Positions 53,200-63,004 are shown, numbered from the stretch's first letter. The stretch is DNA of 64,000 nucleotides from Virgisporangium ochraceum (GCF_016863655.1 NZ_BOPH01000069.1:1-64000); one strand, 5' to 3'. The notes: generated by a model from the letters alone, not told the origin. Program-made: numbers and translations.

Positions 53200-53531
53200 C
53201 AACGCTCCCTGGGGTGCAGCTGGACGACATTGGTCGGCTCAGCGTCGGTGGTGGGTTGTTCGCCGCCGTCGGCGGCGGGGCGGGGGCGTGCCGCGGACTG
53301 CGGCGGGTTGTGCGCCGCCAGCGACGGGTCGCCGGCCATGTGCTGCGCGTCGGCGATCACCGTGGCGCGGTACTGCCGGATGAGGCTGATGACCTCCGGC
53401 AGCGACTCGGCGACGAGGTACTTCTTGCCGTCGACGAGCGTGATGACCGTGTCGGGCGTGCAGTCGCACCGCTCGACCAGGTCGGGGTTGAGGGCGAATA
53501 CGGGGCCGCCCAGGCGGGTCAGGAGTATCAC
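53199..53531 (-). CDS. flbD: FlbD-family flagellar protein
   Basis: 110 aa from GTG 53531. FlbD core (ILLTRLGGPVFALNPDLVERCDCTPDTVITLVDGKKYLVAES) then a Pro/Ala-rich tail. This small family sits in flagellar operons of Gram-positive bacteria and is distinct from the Caulobacter NtrC-type FlbD; role unknown. Heads the motA-motB-fliL unit. Confidence 0.9.
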   Translation of the reverse strand: MILLTRLGGPVFALNPDLVERCDCTPDTVITLVDGKKYLVAESLPEVISLIRQYRATVIADAQHMAGDPSLAAHNPPQSAARPRPAADGGEQPTTDAEPTNVVQLHPRER

Positions 53532-53581
53532 GGTTGTCCTTCTTCCGTCCCAATCACGTCCGGGCGGCCTCTCGTGTCCTC

Positions 53582-53609
53582 TTATCGGCGGGTTATCGCT
53601 TCATGTTCA
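53582..53609 (-). promoter_or_regulatory. Sigma-28-type promoter of flbD-motA-motB-fliL
   Basis: On the - strand TGAAC (53609-53605), 15-nt spacer, perfect -10 GCCGATAA (53589-53582). The -35 lies inside the last codons of flgE and the -10 just after its stop. Confidence 0.6.
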
Positions 53610-54804
53610 CGAGCTCTTGGAGCAATTCGTCCGCGGTCGTGATCACCTTGGAGTTGGCCTGGAAACCGCGCTGGGACACGACCAGGTTGGTGAACTCCTG
53701 TCCCAGGTCCACATTGGACATCTCCAGCGCCTGGCCCTGCAGGAAGCCGCGGCCGCCGCTGCCGGCGGTGCCGAGCTGGGCCTCACCGGAGTTGACCGAC
53801 GCGCGGTACACCGACTCGCCGGCCTTCTCCAGGCCCGGCGGGTTGTTGAAGTTCGCCATCGCGAGCTGCGCCAGCGTCTGCTTCTGGCCGTTGGAGAACA
53901 CACCCACCAGCAGGCCGTCCTTGGAGATGCTGAACGAGGACAGCGAACCCATCCCGGAGCCGTTCTGCTGCTGCGGCGCGACGGTGTTCTGGCCGGCGAA
54001 GCCGGTCACCCTGGTCAGGTCGATGGTGATGCTGTTGCCGGAGTCTGCGATGGGCATGGTGAGCACGGTGTTGTGCGCGTTGGCGCCGTTGGCGCCGAGG
54101 TCCACCGAGCCGGTCACCGTGTTCGGCGGGGTGGCCGTGTCGGTCGCCGACACCTGCCACGTGGTCGCCGGGGCCGCGTCCTTGGTGAACGTGACCGACA
54201 GCGTCTTCTCGGCACCGGCCTGGTCGTAGATCTTGACCGACGTGGTGATCTCGGTGCCGTCGGCCGCGTTCTTCGGCAGGTTGCCGGCGAAGATCGTGCT
54301 GTCGGTCTCCCGCGGCGGGCGCAGCGTGCTGATCGGCAGCGTCACGTCGCCGGGCACCGACTTGGTGTCGACCAAGCCGGCCGCGTTCGTGCCCCAGCCC
54401 TGCATCACCATGCCCTGCGGGTTCACCAGGCGGCCGTCGGCGTCGAACGAGAACGCGCCCGCGCGGGTGTACATCTGCTCGCCCTTGTTGTCGACGACGA
54501 AGAAGCCGTCACCGTTGATCATCATGTCGGTGCTGCGGCCGGTCACCTGCGTCGAGCCCTGGGTGAAGTTCGTGGTGACGGCCGACAGCTGCACACCGAG
54601 GCCGATCTGCGACGGGTTCGTACCGCCGTTGCCGGCCTGCGGCGCGCCGGCGCCGGTGACCATCTGGCTCAACGTGTCCTGGAAGATGGCCGACGACGAC
54701 TTGAAACCGGTGGTGTTGACGTTCGCGATGTTGTTCGCGGTGACGTCCATCATCTGCTGGTGCGTGCGCAGACCGCTGATGCCGGTGAAGAGTGAACGCA
54801 GCAT
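53593..54804 (-). CDS. flgE: Flagellar hook protein FlgE
   Basis: 403 aa. Rod/hook N-terminal motif (SLFTGISGLRTHQQMMDVTANNIANVNTTGFK), FlgE D2-type central domains, and the C-terminal EFTNLVVSQRGFQANSKVI...ELVNMKR. Exported and polymerised into the hook. No Cys or Lys feature for hook cross-linking was identified. Confidence 0.95.
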   Translation of the reverse strand: MLRSLFTGISGLRTHQQMMDVTANNIANVNTTGFKSSSAIFQDTLSQMVTGAGAPQAGNGGTNPSQIGLGVQLSAVTTNFTQGSTQVTGRSTDMMINGDGFFVVDNKGEQMYTRAGAFSFDADGRLVNPQGMVMQGWGTNAAGLVDTKSVPGDVTLPISTLRPPRETDSTIFAGNLPKNAADGTEITTSVKIYDQAGAEKTLSVTFTKDAAPATTWQVSATDTATPPNTVTGSVDLGANGANAHNTVLTMPIADSGNSITIDLTRVTGFAGQNTVAPQQQNGSGMGSLSSFSISKDGLLVGVFSNGQKQTLAQLAMANFNNPPGLEKAGESVYRASVNSGEAQLGTAGSGGRGFLQGQALEMSNVDLGQEFTNLVVSQRGFQANSKVITTADELLQELVNMKR

Positions 54805-54848
54805 GTCGGATGTTGCCTTTCGTGAAAAAGCAGAGCGTTCAAGGGGTG

Positions 54849-55325
54849 CTACTTGGCCGCGGGGTTCCCGCTGGCGGCCGGTGGGTTCTTGACTTCCTTG
54901 ACCGAGGACAGCGCAACATCCGTGTTCCCGACCTTGAGGTGCGGGTTGCTGCCGATGGTGGTGGCGGTGACCACGCCGGTGGCTTCCTTGCCGTCGATGC
55001 CGGTGTAGGTCACGGTCTTGCCGATCAGGCCCGTCGCGCTGGTCATCAGCTGCGCGGTGATCATTTCCTGCTGCTGCTTGGTGACTTCCTCGAGCTTCTC
55101 GACCATCGTGAACTGCGCCGTCTGGGAGAGAAACTGCGACGTGTCGGTGGGCTTGGACGGGTCCTGGAACTTCAGCTGCGCCACGAGCAGCTTCAGGAAC
55201 AGGTCCTTGTCCATCTGGGTCTTCGACTTCGCGTTCGGGTCCGGCTTCGGCTCGGTGCCGGGCGTCGCCGGGATCGTCGGCACGGTCGGCGGCAGTTCGG
55301 TCGATCCAGAGATCGGCGAGCTCAT
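54849..55325 (-). CDS. flgD: Hook-capping protein FlgD
   Basis: 158 aa, short for the family. N-terminal FlgD domain (MDKDLFLKLLVAQLKFQDPSKPTDTSQFLSQTAQFTMVEKL) is intact; the C-terminal Ig/tudor-like part is reduced. Acts as scaffold for FlgE assembly; lies 44 nt before flgE in transcription order. Confidence 0.93.
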   Translation of the reverse strand: MSSPISGSTELPPTVPTIPATPGTEPKPDPNAKSKTQMDKDLFLKLLVAQLKFQDPSKPTDTSQFLSQTAQFTMVEKLEEVTKQQQEMITAQLMTSATGLIGKTVTYTGIDGKEATGVVTATTIGSNPHLKVGNTDVALSSVKEVKNPPAASGNPAAK

Positions 55326-55349
55326 CGCGTCTCCTTCCAGTCGGGTGGG

Positions 55350-57287
55350 TCAGACCTGGAGGTCCACCGAACGGGTCGCCGCCCGGTCGGCGGCGGTGCG
55401 GTGTTCGGCGGCCCGCGGATCGGGTTCGCCGGGACCGCTGTGGCCGGTCGGCCGCGCGGTTCCGGGGTCGGTGTCCGGTTGATGTCCACCGTGCTGCTGG
55501 TGCTGCCCGGCGAGGCCCGGGTGGTGCGGCTGCTGCTGCCCGGGTTGACCGCCCGGCTGCCCGAACGCCAGCTGGGTCGACTGCTGTGACGACTGCTGTG
55601 ACGGCTGTTGCGACGACTGCTGTCCGCCGCCGAACTGCGCGGTGGACGACTGCGCCGCCGCGGCGACGGCCGGACTGTACTGCCCGGTGGCGTCGTCCCG
55701 CCGGATCGGGCCGGTGCCGTCCGGTTGCACCACCTGTCCGATCGGCTGACCGTCAGTCTTGGCGCCCGCGGTTGTCGTCGCGGTCCCGTCGGTTGCGTAG
55801 TTGGTTGCAGTGGCGGTGACCGGTGAGGCCGGTGCGGTCGGTGCGGTCGCCTGTGCCGGTTGCGCCGTGTGGTGCGGCGCGGGCTGGGTGGCCTGTACGG
55901 GTTGCGCGGCGGTTGCCGCCGCGGCTCCCGGCCCGGTCGCCGGTGCGGTGCCGGGCGCGGTGCCCGGCACCGCCTGCGCGGCGCTCTGCGCCCAGGCCGG
56001 CCGCAGCGGGTCGGATTGCGGCGCCTCGCGTACGTTGAGGGTCAGCGTGGCGAAGCCGCCGTCGCGCAGGTCGCGTTCGAGCTGCGGCAGGGCGGCACGC
56101 AGCGCGTCGCGGCCGACGTCGGTGGCTCCGGTGAGCTGAACCGAGAGCTGGTCGCCCTTGACGGTCGCCGTCACGCTCACCGGCCCCAGCTCCTCCGGGT
56201 TCAACAGGATCGTGAGCTGGTGGGTGCCGTCGGGTCCGGCCCGCAACGGCGCCAGCCGCAACGCGAGCTGTGCCGCCGGCGGCAGGTCCGGGGTGGGCGC
56301 CGGAGCCGGTGCCGCCGAGGTGGTCGGTGCGGCGCTGTCCGCGCGGGCCGCGGCCAGCGTCGGGATCCACGCCTGCTCGGGACCGCGGGTGAGCTGACCG
56401 TCGCCGTGGTCCTGCCCCGGTGCGGTGTCGGCGAACGCCGTTCCCTGGCGCACCGCCGTCTCCGCGGTGGACCCGCCCGGAACACCCGCGTCCACTGTGG
56501 ACGTCGCGGACCCCGGCACCCCGGCCGTACGGCTGACCGGTTCCGGCGCCGCGACGCCCGGAGCGCCGGGCACCGGTACGCCGGAAGCGGTGGTTCCCGC
56601 CACGGAGCCGGCGAGTGCGCCGGTGAGCCCGGCCGCGGCGGCGGCTCCCGCGGCCTGCGCGGCCGGTGCGGCGGCCACGGCGGCGGGCACGGCGGCGGGC
56701 ACGGTGGCGGGCACGGTGGCGGGCACAGCGGAGGCCAGCGGAACGGCGGTCGGCGCGGGGGCGGTGACCGGGCCCGGTGTGGACGGTGTACCGGCGCCGG
56801 GCACCGGTGCCACCACAGTGGACGGTGCGGCCGCCGCGGTGGGCGGTGGTGCCGCGCCGGCGGGCAGCGTTCCCTGGGCACCGGCGGGTTGGCCGGGAAC
56901 CGTGAACATGGTCGGCTGGCCCGCGGCCGGCAGGGGCAGGAGGTTGCCCGGAAGCGTCGTCGGCACCACGGTGCCGCCTGTCGGCGTGGCCGGCACGTAC
57001 GGGGCGGCCGTACCGGTGGACTCCGTCGCCGGGGGGAGCGCTCGCGCGTCTCCGATCGGGAGATTGAGCCCGACGAGCAGCGCGCCACCGAACGGCGCCG
57101 CGGTGGCCGCGGCCATCGCCTCCAGCGACTCCTCGGTGGCGTCGCTGTCGTGGGAGCCGTCGGCGCCGCTCGACAGTCCACTGAGGACGGAGCCGAAGAG
57201 CGAGCCCGAGTCGGTGGCCTCCGACGCGCCCGCGGCGGCGGGGGAGACCGGTGCGGCGGGCGCCGCGAAGGTGATCGGCATCGACAT
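55350..57287 (-). CDS. fliK: Hook-length control protein FliK
   Basis: 645 aa. Most of the protein is a Pro/Ala/Thr-rich ruler region with PATVPATVPAAVPAAV-type repeats; the conserved C-terminal FliK domain is LRLAPLRAGPDGTHQLTILLNPEELGPVSVTATVKG...DLRDGGFATLTLNV (about 340-420), followed by an unusually long Gln/His/Pro-rich tail. Measures hook length and triggers the FlhB switch. Confidence 0.88.
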   Translation of the reverse strand: MSMPITFAAPAAPVSPAAAGASEATDSGSLFGSVLSGLSSGADGSHDSDATEESLEAMAAATAAPFGGALLVGLNLPIGDARALPPATESTGTAAPYVPATPTGGTVVPTTLPGNLLPLPAAGQPTMFTVPGQPAGAQGTLPAGAAPPPTAAAAPSTVVAPVPGAGTPSTPGPVTAPAPTAVPLASAVPATVPATVPAAVPAAVAAAPAAQAAGAAAAAGLTGALAGSVAGTTASGVPVPGAPGVAAPEPVSRTAGVPGSATSTVDAGVPGGSTAETAVRQGTAFADTAPGQDHGDGQLTRGPEQAWIPTLAAARADSAAPTTSAAPAPAPTPDLPPAAQLALRLAPLRAGPDGTHQLTILLNPEELGPVSVTATVKGDQLSVQLTGATDVGRDALRAALPQLERDLRDGGFATLTLNVREAPQSDPLRPAWAQSAAQAVPGTAPGTAPATGPGAAAATAAQPVQATQPAPHHTAQPAQATAPTAPASPVTATATNYATDGTATTTAGAKTDGQPIGQVVQPDGTGPIRRDDATGQYSPAVAAAAQSSTAQFGGGQQSSQQPSQQSSQQSTQLAFGQPGGQPGQQQPHHPGLAGQHQQHGGHQPDTDPGTARPTGHSGPGEPDPRAAEHRTAADRAATRSVDLQV

Positions 57288-57290
57288 GGG

Positions 57291-57908
57291 TCAGCCTCCG
57301 AGTGCGGCGAGCGCCGCCTTGACCTTGGGCACGTACGCCTGCGTCTCCGCGTACGGCGGGATGCCCCCGTGCTTGCGCACCGCGCCGCCGCCGGCGTTGT
57401 AGGCGGCGAGCGCGAGTTCGAGGGATCCGAACTCCTTGAGGTTCGCCTTGAGGATGCGGGCCGCGCCGTCGACGGCCTGCGCCGGGTCGAACGCGTCGAC
57501 ACCGGCGCCACGAGCGGTCGACGGCATGATCTGCATCAGGCCCTGCGCGCCCGCGGGGCTGACCGCGCGCTGGTCGTAGTTCGACTCGACCTTCGCGACC
57601 GCGGCGAGCAGCCGCGGCGAGATGCCGTACTTCGCGCCGGCGGCGTTGAACAGATCGGCGTACGGGATCCCCGACACCGCACCGCTCAGGCCGGTGGCGG
57701 CGACGAGGTTCGCCGGGCGGGCGCCCACTGCGACCGGCACAGCGGCGGCGCCGATGGCGCGGCTGACGGCCTTCTCCGCGCGGTCACCCTCCATTGTGGA
57801 CTGCAGCGTCGCCGCGAACTGTTCGCCCGACGCCGTCGCCGGCTTCCGGGTGACCGCGAGCTGGCCCTGCAGCTGCGCGATGCGGCTCATCACATCCGAG
57901 ACACCCAT
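57291..57908 (-). CDS. Flagellum-associated lytic transglycosylase
   Basis: 205 aa. SLT/goose-lysozyme-type domain: YGISPRLLAAVAKVESNYDQ with catalytic Glu108, GAQGLMQIMPSTA, ALAAYNAGGGAV. No signal peptide is visible, so export through the flagellar apparatus is likely. Located between fliJ and fliK, it probably does the peptidoglycan-cutting job of FlgJ. The first 75 residues are a non-catalytic helical/flexible segment. Confidence 0.9.
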   Translation of the reverse strand: MGVSDVMSRIAQLQGQLAVTRKPATASGEQFAATLQSTMEGDRAEKAVSRAIGAAAVPVAVGARPANLVAATGLSGAVSGIPYADLFNAAGAKYGISPRLLAAVAKVESNYDQRAVSPAGAQGLMQIMPSTARGAGVDAFDPAQAVDGAARILKANLKEFGSLELALAAYNAGGGAVRKHGGIPPYAETQAYVPKVKAALAALGG

Positions 57909-57910
57909 GT

Positions 57911-58354
57911 CTAGTGGCGGTCCTTCCGCTGGTTGCGCTGGCTCTGCGTGTAGCGGGCGTTGGTGATGTCGTCGACCTCGGCCCGCTCGGCCACCTCCGC
58001 CCGGTGGCGGCGGGTGACGGCGTGCCGCTCGGCGAGCTTCTCCATCGCCTTGCGCTGGCGGGCCGCCGCGGCGAGATCGGCCTTGCGGTTCTCGACGATG
58101 ACCTCGGCCTCCTCGGCCTGACCCACCGCGAACGCGAGCTCGGCCGCCATCGCCTGCCGGGTGGCCATCGCCACGGCGAGCGCGTTGGCGGTGCTGTAGT
58201 CGGCCTTCTCCGCCTGGTCGAGGGTCGCCGACTGGCGGTGCACCTCGGCCATCGCGGCGTTCGCGGTGAACCGCGACCGGGCCACCTCCGCCTTGGCGGC
58301 GTTCTCCTGTGCGACGCGGGCGCGTAGGACGCCGGCGAACTTGAACAGGGCCAT
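57911..58354 (-). CDS. fliJ: Flagellar export chaperone FliJ
   Basis: 147 aa, almost entirely charged coiled coil, starting FKFAGVLRARVAQENAAKAEVARS. Interacts with FliI and FlhA in export. Overlaps fliI by 1 nt. Confidence 0.85.
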   Translation of the reverse strand: MALFKFAGVLRARVAQENAAKAEVARSRFTANAAMAEVHRQSATLDQAEKADYSTANALAVAMATRQAMAAELAFAVGQAEEAEVIVENRKADLAAAARQRKAMEKLAERHAVTRRHRAEVAERAEVDDITNARYTQSQRNQRKDRH

Positions 58355-59655
58355 CAGGCTGCTCCTTCCGCGAGCAGGTGGGCGAGCGCGACCCAGGCGT
58401 CGTGCGCGCTGGTCTGGTCGGTCATGTCCTGGCGCAGGAACCCGTTGATGCTCGGTTCCAGCGCACGCCCGCGGTCGGCGAGCGGGTTGGTGCCGGGAAC
58501 GTAGGCGCCGATCTCGACGAGCTCCTTCACCTCGCGGCCGGCCGCCATCAGGCGCCGCAGCTCGGTGGCGGCGGCCCGCTGCGCGGGAGTGGTGACAGCG
58601 CCGGACACACGCGACACCGACTCCAGCACGTCGATGCTCGGGAAGTGGCCCGAGGTGGCCAGCCGCCGGTCGAGCACGATATGACCGTCCAGGATGGACC
58701 GTGCGGCGTCGGCGATCGGCTCGTTGTGCTCGTCGCCCTCGACGAGCACCGTGTAGAGGCCGGTGATGCTGCCGACCGCGCCGGGTCCGGCACGCTCCAG
58801 CAGGCGGGGGAGCATCGCGAACGTCGAGGGCGGGTAGCCGCGCGTCGCCGGTGGTTCGCCGGCCGACAGCCCGACCTCGCGTTGGGCCATGGCGGCCCGG
58901 GTGAGACTGTCCATCAGCAGCAGCACGTCCCTGCCGTGGTCGCGGAAGAACTCCGCGATGCGGGTCGCCACGAAGCAGGCCCGCAGGCGCACGAGCGGCG
59001 GCTGGTCGGACGTCGCGATCACCACGACGGCCTTCGCCAGTCCCTCGGCGCCGAGGTCGTGCTCGAGGAACTCGCGTACCTCGCGGCCGCGCTCACCGAC
59101 CAGGCACACCACGGTGATCTCGGCCTCGGTACCCCGGGTGATCATCGACATGAGGCTGGACTTGCCGACGCCTGAGCCGGCGAAGATGCCCATGCGCTGC
59201 CCGCGGCCGCACGGGATCAGCGTGTCGAGCGCCCGCACGCCCAGCGGCAGCGGCTCGTTGACGAGCTTGCGCTCCAACGCGTTCGGCGGCACGTTCTCGA
59301 CCGTCACGTAGTGCAGACCGGGCGGCAGCGGCCGGCCGTCCATCGGCTGGCCGAGGCCGTCGAGGATGCGCCCGCGCAGGCTGTCGCCGACCGGAACCTG
59401 CAGCGGGCCGCCGGTGTTGCGCACCCGCGCGCCGGCCGAGATGCCCGACAGCGGGCCGAGGGGCAGGCAGGCGAGCTGCTCGTCGTCGATCGAGACGACC
59501 TCCGCCGGCACCCGCTCGTCGATGACCACGAGGTCACCGACCGCGGCGCGGATGCCGCCGACGCTCACCGACAGACCGACGACCGAGGTCACCTGTCCGA
59601 AGACCTCGGGGGCGGCGACCCGCAGCGCCGGCCGCATGACGTCGAGGAGTCTCAC
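58354..59655 (-). CDS. fliI: Flagellar export ATPase FliI
   Basis: 433 aa from GTG 59655, which overlaps the fliH stop (GTGA); the longer frame is an fliH shadow. Walker A FAGSGVGKSSL (about 160), Walker B VLLLMDSLTR, and the F1-beta-like RGYPPSTF segment. Hexameric ATPase that supports export of flagellar proteins. Confidence 0.96.
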   Translation of the reverse strand: MRLLDVMRPALRVAAPEVFGQVTSVVGLSVSVGGIRAAVGDLVVIDERVPAEVVSIDDEQLACLPLGPLSGISAGARVRNTGGPLQVPVGDSLRGRILDGLGQPMDGRPLPPGLHYVTVENVPPNALERKLVNEPLPLGVRALDTLIPCGRGQRMGIFAGSGVGKSSLMSMITRGTEAEITVVCLVGERGREVREFLEHDLGAEGLAKAVVVIATSDQPPLVRLRACFVATRIAEFFRDHGRDVLLLMDSLTRAAMAQREVGLSAGEPPATRGYPPSTFAMLPRLLERAGPGAVGSITGLYTVLVEGDEHNEPIADAARSILDGHIVLDRRLATSGHFPSIDVLESVSRVSGAVTTPAQRAAATELRRLMAAGREVKELVEIGAYVPGTNPLADRGRALEPSINGFLRQDMTDQTSAHDAWVALAHLLAEGAA

Positions 59656-60347
59656 GCGATCTCCAGTGCCTGGCGGGCGCGCTCGACAGCGGCGGCCACC
59701 CGGGACTCGATGGTGCTGGCGTCGCACTCGACGACCGCGTCACCGGGCGCCAGCGCCGGATCGGCGACCACCAGGATCTCGCGGCCGTCGACGGTAGCGG
59801 TGCCGGACAGCGTGGCCGCGTCGGTCGGGCTCAGCCGGGCGACGGCCCCGCGCCCGGGTGGCGCGAGCGCGAGAGCACGCGCGATCGCGTCGCGCCCCGG
59901 CTCGGTGGCCGTGGCGAGCTCGCGCCCGATGATGGCCTCGGCCAACGCGAACGCCGCCTCGACCAGCTCCACCTGGAGGTCCTCGACCGCCGGCGTGGCG
60001 CGTTGCTCGAACCGGTCGACGGCCGCGGCGAGGGCACCCAGCACCCGCCGGGCGCTCTCCTCCTGCGCGAAGGTGATCTCGGCCGCCTCGGCGGCGAACG
60101 CCTCGCGCGCCTCCCGGGCCGCCAGCTCCGCCGCCTGGCGGCCCTCGGCCCACCCGGCCGCGTAGCCGGCGGCCTGTGCCTCCGCGCGCAGCCGCGCGGC
60201 GACGTCCTCGGGCAGCGCGGCGTGCTGCGCGAAGCCCGCGTCGAACCGGACGCTCCGCGCGGTCTGCGCCGCGGCGTCGCGTACCAGTCCCGTCGTGCCG
60301 ACCGCCCGGTGGCTGCGGGCGTCAGGCGACCATCTCGTCATCGTCAC
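59652..60347 (-). CDS. fliH: Flagellar export regulator FliH
   Basis: 231 aa. Ala/Glu-rich coiled-coil middle (AARLRAEAQAAGYAAGWAEG, a GxxxG-like pattern) and a C-terminal FliH/V-ATPase-E-like domain (LVEAAFALAEAIIGREL). Binds FliI and links it to the C-ring. Overlaps fliG by 26 nt. Confidence 0.9.
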   Translation of the reverse strand: MTMTRWSPDARSHRAVGTTGLVRDAAAQTARSVRFDAGFAQHAALPEDVAARLRAEAQAAGYAAGWAEGRQAAELAAREAREAFAAEAAEITFAQEESARRVLGALAAAVDRFEQRATPAVEDLQVELVEAAFALAEAIIGRELATATEPGRDAIARALALAPPGRGAVARLSPTDAATLSGTATVDGREILVVADPALAPGDAVVECDASTIESRVAAAVERARQALEIA

Positions 60348-61329
60348 CCCGTGTGATCATGATCTGGCCCGACTCCTCGAGCGCCCGGATGCTCTGGACG
60401 ATCTTGGCCTGGGCATCCTCGACGGTCTTGAGCCGCTGCGGGCCGAGCAGCTCGATCTCCTCGGACAGGTTCTCCGCCGCCCGTTCCGACATGTTCTTCA
60501 TGACCTTCAGGCGCACGTCCTCGCGCACACCCTTGAGGGCGACGGCGAGGTCGCCGCTCTCGACCTGCCGCAGCACGAGCTGGATGGCGCGGTCGTCGAG
60601 CGTGATGATGTCCTCGAACACGAACATCTGCGCCCGTACCAGCTCGGCGAGCTCGGGGTTGCGCTCGCTGAGCCCCTCCAGGATCATCCGCTCGGTCGCC
60701 CGGTCGGAGCGGTTGATGATGTCGACGAGCGGCTGCAGACCGCCGACGCTCGACAGGTCCGCCGGCTGCAGCACGGAGCTGAGCTTGCGCTCCAGCGTCG
60801 CCTCGACCTGGCGCACGATGTCCGGCGAGGTGCGGTCCATCATCGCGATCCGGTTGGCCACGTCGGCCTGCAGGTCCGGCGCGAGGCCCGAGAGGACCTG
60901 CGACGCCTGCGACGCGGTCATGTGCGCCAGCACCAGCGCGACCGTCTGCGGGTGCTCGTCCTGCACGAACGACAGCAGCTGCCGCGAGTCGGCCTTCTCC
61001 AGGAACGCGAACGGCAGGTCGCGGAACACCGCGGCGAGCCGGTCGACCATCTCGCCGGCCTTGTCCTTGCCCATCGACTGCACCAGCATCTCGCGGGCGA
61101 AGTCCATGCCGCCCTGCGCCACGTGCCGCTGCACGAGCATCATCGTGTGGAACTCGTCGACCACGCTGTCGATCGCGTCGGCGTCGACGAACCCCGTGCG
61201 CACGATCTCGGCGGTGAGCTCCTCGACCTCCGCGTCGCGCATCTCCCCGAGCACCTTGGCCGCGTTTTCCTTGCCCATCTGAACAAGTAGCACCGCCGCT
61301 TTACGCAGCCCGCTCATCTCGTCGGCCAT
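60322..61329 (-). CDS. fliG: Flagellar motor switch protein FliG
   Basis: 335 aa. N-terminal FliF-binding domain (GLRKAAVLLVQMGKENAAKVLGEM), middle domain with the EHPQTVALVLAHM motif, C-terminal torque domain with the charged helix (FVFEDIITLDDRAIQLVLRQVESGDLAVALKG). Main torque-generating rotor protein, contacting MotA. Confidence 0.97.
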   Translation of the reverse strand: MADEMSGLRKAAVLLVQMGKENAAKVLGEMRDAEVEELTAEIVRTGFVDADAIDSVVDEFHTMMLVQRHVAQGGMDFAREMLVQSMGKDKAGEMVDRLAAVFRDLPFAFLEKADSRQLLSFVQDEHPQTVALVLAHMTASQASQVLSGLAPDLQADVANRIAMMDRTSPDIVRQVEATLERKLSSVLQPADLSSVGGLQPLVDIINRSDRATERMILEGLSERNPELAELVRAQMFVFEDIITLDDRAIQLVLRQVESGDLAVALKGVREDVRLKVMKNMSERAAENLSEEIELLGPQRLKTVEDAQAKIVQSIRALEESGQIMITRGDDDEMVA

Positions 61330-61366
61330 CGGTCCCCCTCTCCGTGCTCAGGTCTTCAGGTGGTGT

Positions 61367-63004
61367 TCAGCCGCGCCGGTCGGCCAACCAGCTGCGCAGC
61401 AGCGTGGCCACCTCGTCGGGCTGGCGCTCGACGAGCGCCGTGATCTCGCGGGACCGCTCGGCCCGGGCCAGTTGCTCGGCGTCGGGCTCGGCCGGCCCGG
61501 CCGTCAGGGCGCCGGCGGCGCCGGTGCCGGCCGCGAGCGCGGCCATCTGACGGGACTCGAGCTCGGCCTGCTCGGCCTCGAACCGCTCGATCTCGGCCTG
61601 CAGCATCTTCTTCAGCTTCTTGTTGCGGCGGCGGTTGCCGATCAGCGCGATCAGGATCAGCAGCACCACGCCGAGCACCGTGGCACCGGTCTTGACCATC
61701 GACAGGAGCGCCGCGTTCTTGTCGGCCGCCTTCGCCTGGTCGAGCTGCCGCTGGGCGGCCTCGGCGCCGCTGGTGTCGAACGTCAACGCGCTCACCGCGA
61801 TCGTGTCGCCCCGCGTCGGGTCCAGGCCGACGGCCGAGGAGATCAGCTGCTGCAGCTGTGCCTCGTTGGCGCCCTGCACCGCGTCACTGTTGATCATCAC
61901 CGCGACCGAGAGCTTCTTGACCGCGCCGGGCGCCGACCGCCGCACCTCGTCGGTGACGTCGACCGCGTTGTTGCGGGTCGCCTCGCTCTGCTCGTACGAA
62001 CCACCGCCGCTGGCACCCGTGCCGTCGGCGTTCACCGGTACCTGGACGTTGTCCGGGCCCAGCACGCCACCGACCGGAGCGCCGCCCGTGCCGTTGGAGT
62101 ACTTCTCGGTCTTGGTGCTCTCCGCGACCGGCGGCATGTTCGGGGTGGCCGAGTACTTGCGGCTCTTGGTCTCGGTGTTGTCGAAGTCGAGGTCCGCGCT
62201 GATCTGCACGACCGCGTTGCCGGCACCCAGGGCCTGGTCGAGCATCCGCTGCACCGACGCGTTCATGCGCGACTCGAAGTCGGAGGTCGCGCGCGCCCGC
62301 GAGTCGGTGCTGCCGCCGGCGGAACCGGACCCGCCCGGCGCCGACAGCACGCGGCCGTCGGCGCCGACGACCGTCACCGCGCCGGGTTCCAGCCCCTCGA
62401 TGCTCGACGACACCAGGTGCACGACGGCCTGGACCTGGTCCTCCGTGAGCTGTTTGCCCGCACCGGTGGCGACGAGCACCGAGGCGGTCGGCTTCTGCTG
62501 GTCGTCGGTGAACACGTCCTTCTGCGGGATCGCGAGGTGCACGGTCGCGGCGGTCACGCCGTCGATCGACTTGATGCTGTTGGCGAGCTCGCCCTCCATC
62601 GCGCGGCGGTAGCCGACCTGTTGCATGAACTCGCTCGTCATCACGTTCTGGTTGTCGAGGATCGAGTAGCCGCCGTTCGACGTGTCGGCCGGCAGGCCCT
62701 GGCCGCTCATGGTCAGCCGCAGGGAGTAGACCTGCTCCTTGGGCACCAGGATCGTGTTGCCGCCGTCGGTCAGCTCGTACGGCACGCCCTCGGCGTCGAG
62801 CTGCTCCACGATGGCCGCGGCGTCGGCGCCAGCGAGGTTCGAGTACAGCGGCGCGTAGGTCGGCTTCGACACCCACGTGGCGAAGAAGTAGCCACCGACC
62901 ACGATCGCGATGACCGCGACGATCGAGACGGCCTTCTGCCCCGGCGTGAACGAGCCGAACTTGCCCGTGACACTCCGCAGAGCGGCGGCCAACCGGCCTT
63001 TCAC
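61367..63004 (-). CDS. fliF: Flagellar MS-ring protein FliF
   Basis: 545 aa from GTG 63004 (GTGA overlap with fliE). N-terminal membrane helix, YscJ-like ring domains (YAPLYSNLAGADAAAIVEQLDAEGVPYELTD, VTAATVHLAIPQKDVF), an extended periplasmic loop, a second membrane helix (about 425-448) and a C-terminal tail that binds FliG. First structure built in assembly. Confidence 0.96.
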   Translation of the reverse strand: MKGRLAAALRSVTGKFGSFTPGQKAVSIVAVIAIVVGGYFFATWVSKPTYAPLYSNLAGADAAAIVEQLDAEGVPYELTDGGNTILVPKEQVYSLRLTMSGQGLPADTSNGGYSILDNQNVMTSEFMQQVGYRRAMEGELANSIKSIDGVTAATVHLAIPQKDVFTDDQQKPTASVLVATGAGKQLTEDQVQAVVHLVSSSIEGLEPGAVTVVGADGRVLSAPGGSGSAGGSTDSRARATSDFESRMNASVQRMLDQALGAGNAVVQISADLDFDNTETKSRKYSATPNMPPVAESTKTEKYSNGTGGAPVGGVLGPDNVQVPVNADGTGASGGGSYEQSEATRNNAVDVTDEVRRSAPGAVKKLSVAVMINSDAVQGANEAQLQQLISSAVGLDPTRGDTIAVSALTFDTSGAEAAQRQLDQAKAADKNAALLSMVKTGATVLGVVLLILIALIGNRRRNKKLKKMLQAEIERFEAEQAELESRQMAALAAGTGAAGALTAGPAEPDAEQLARAERSREITALVERQPDEVATLLRSWLADRRG

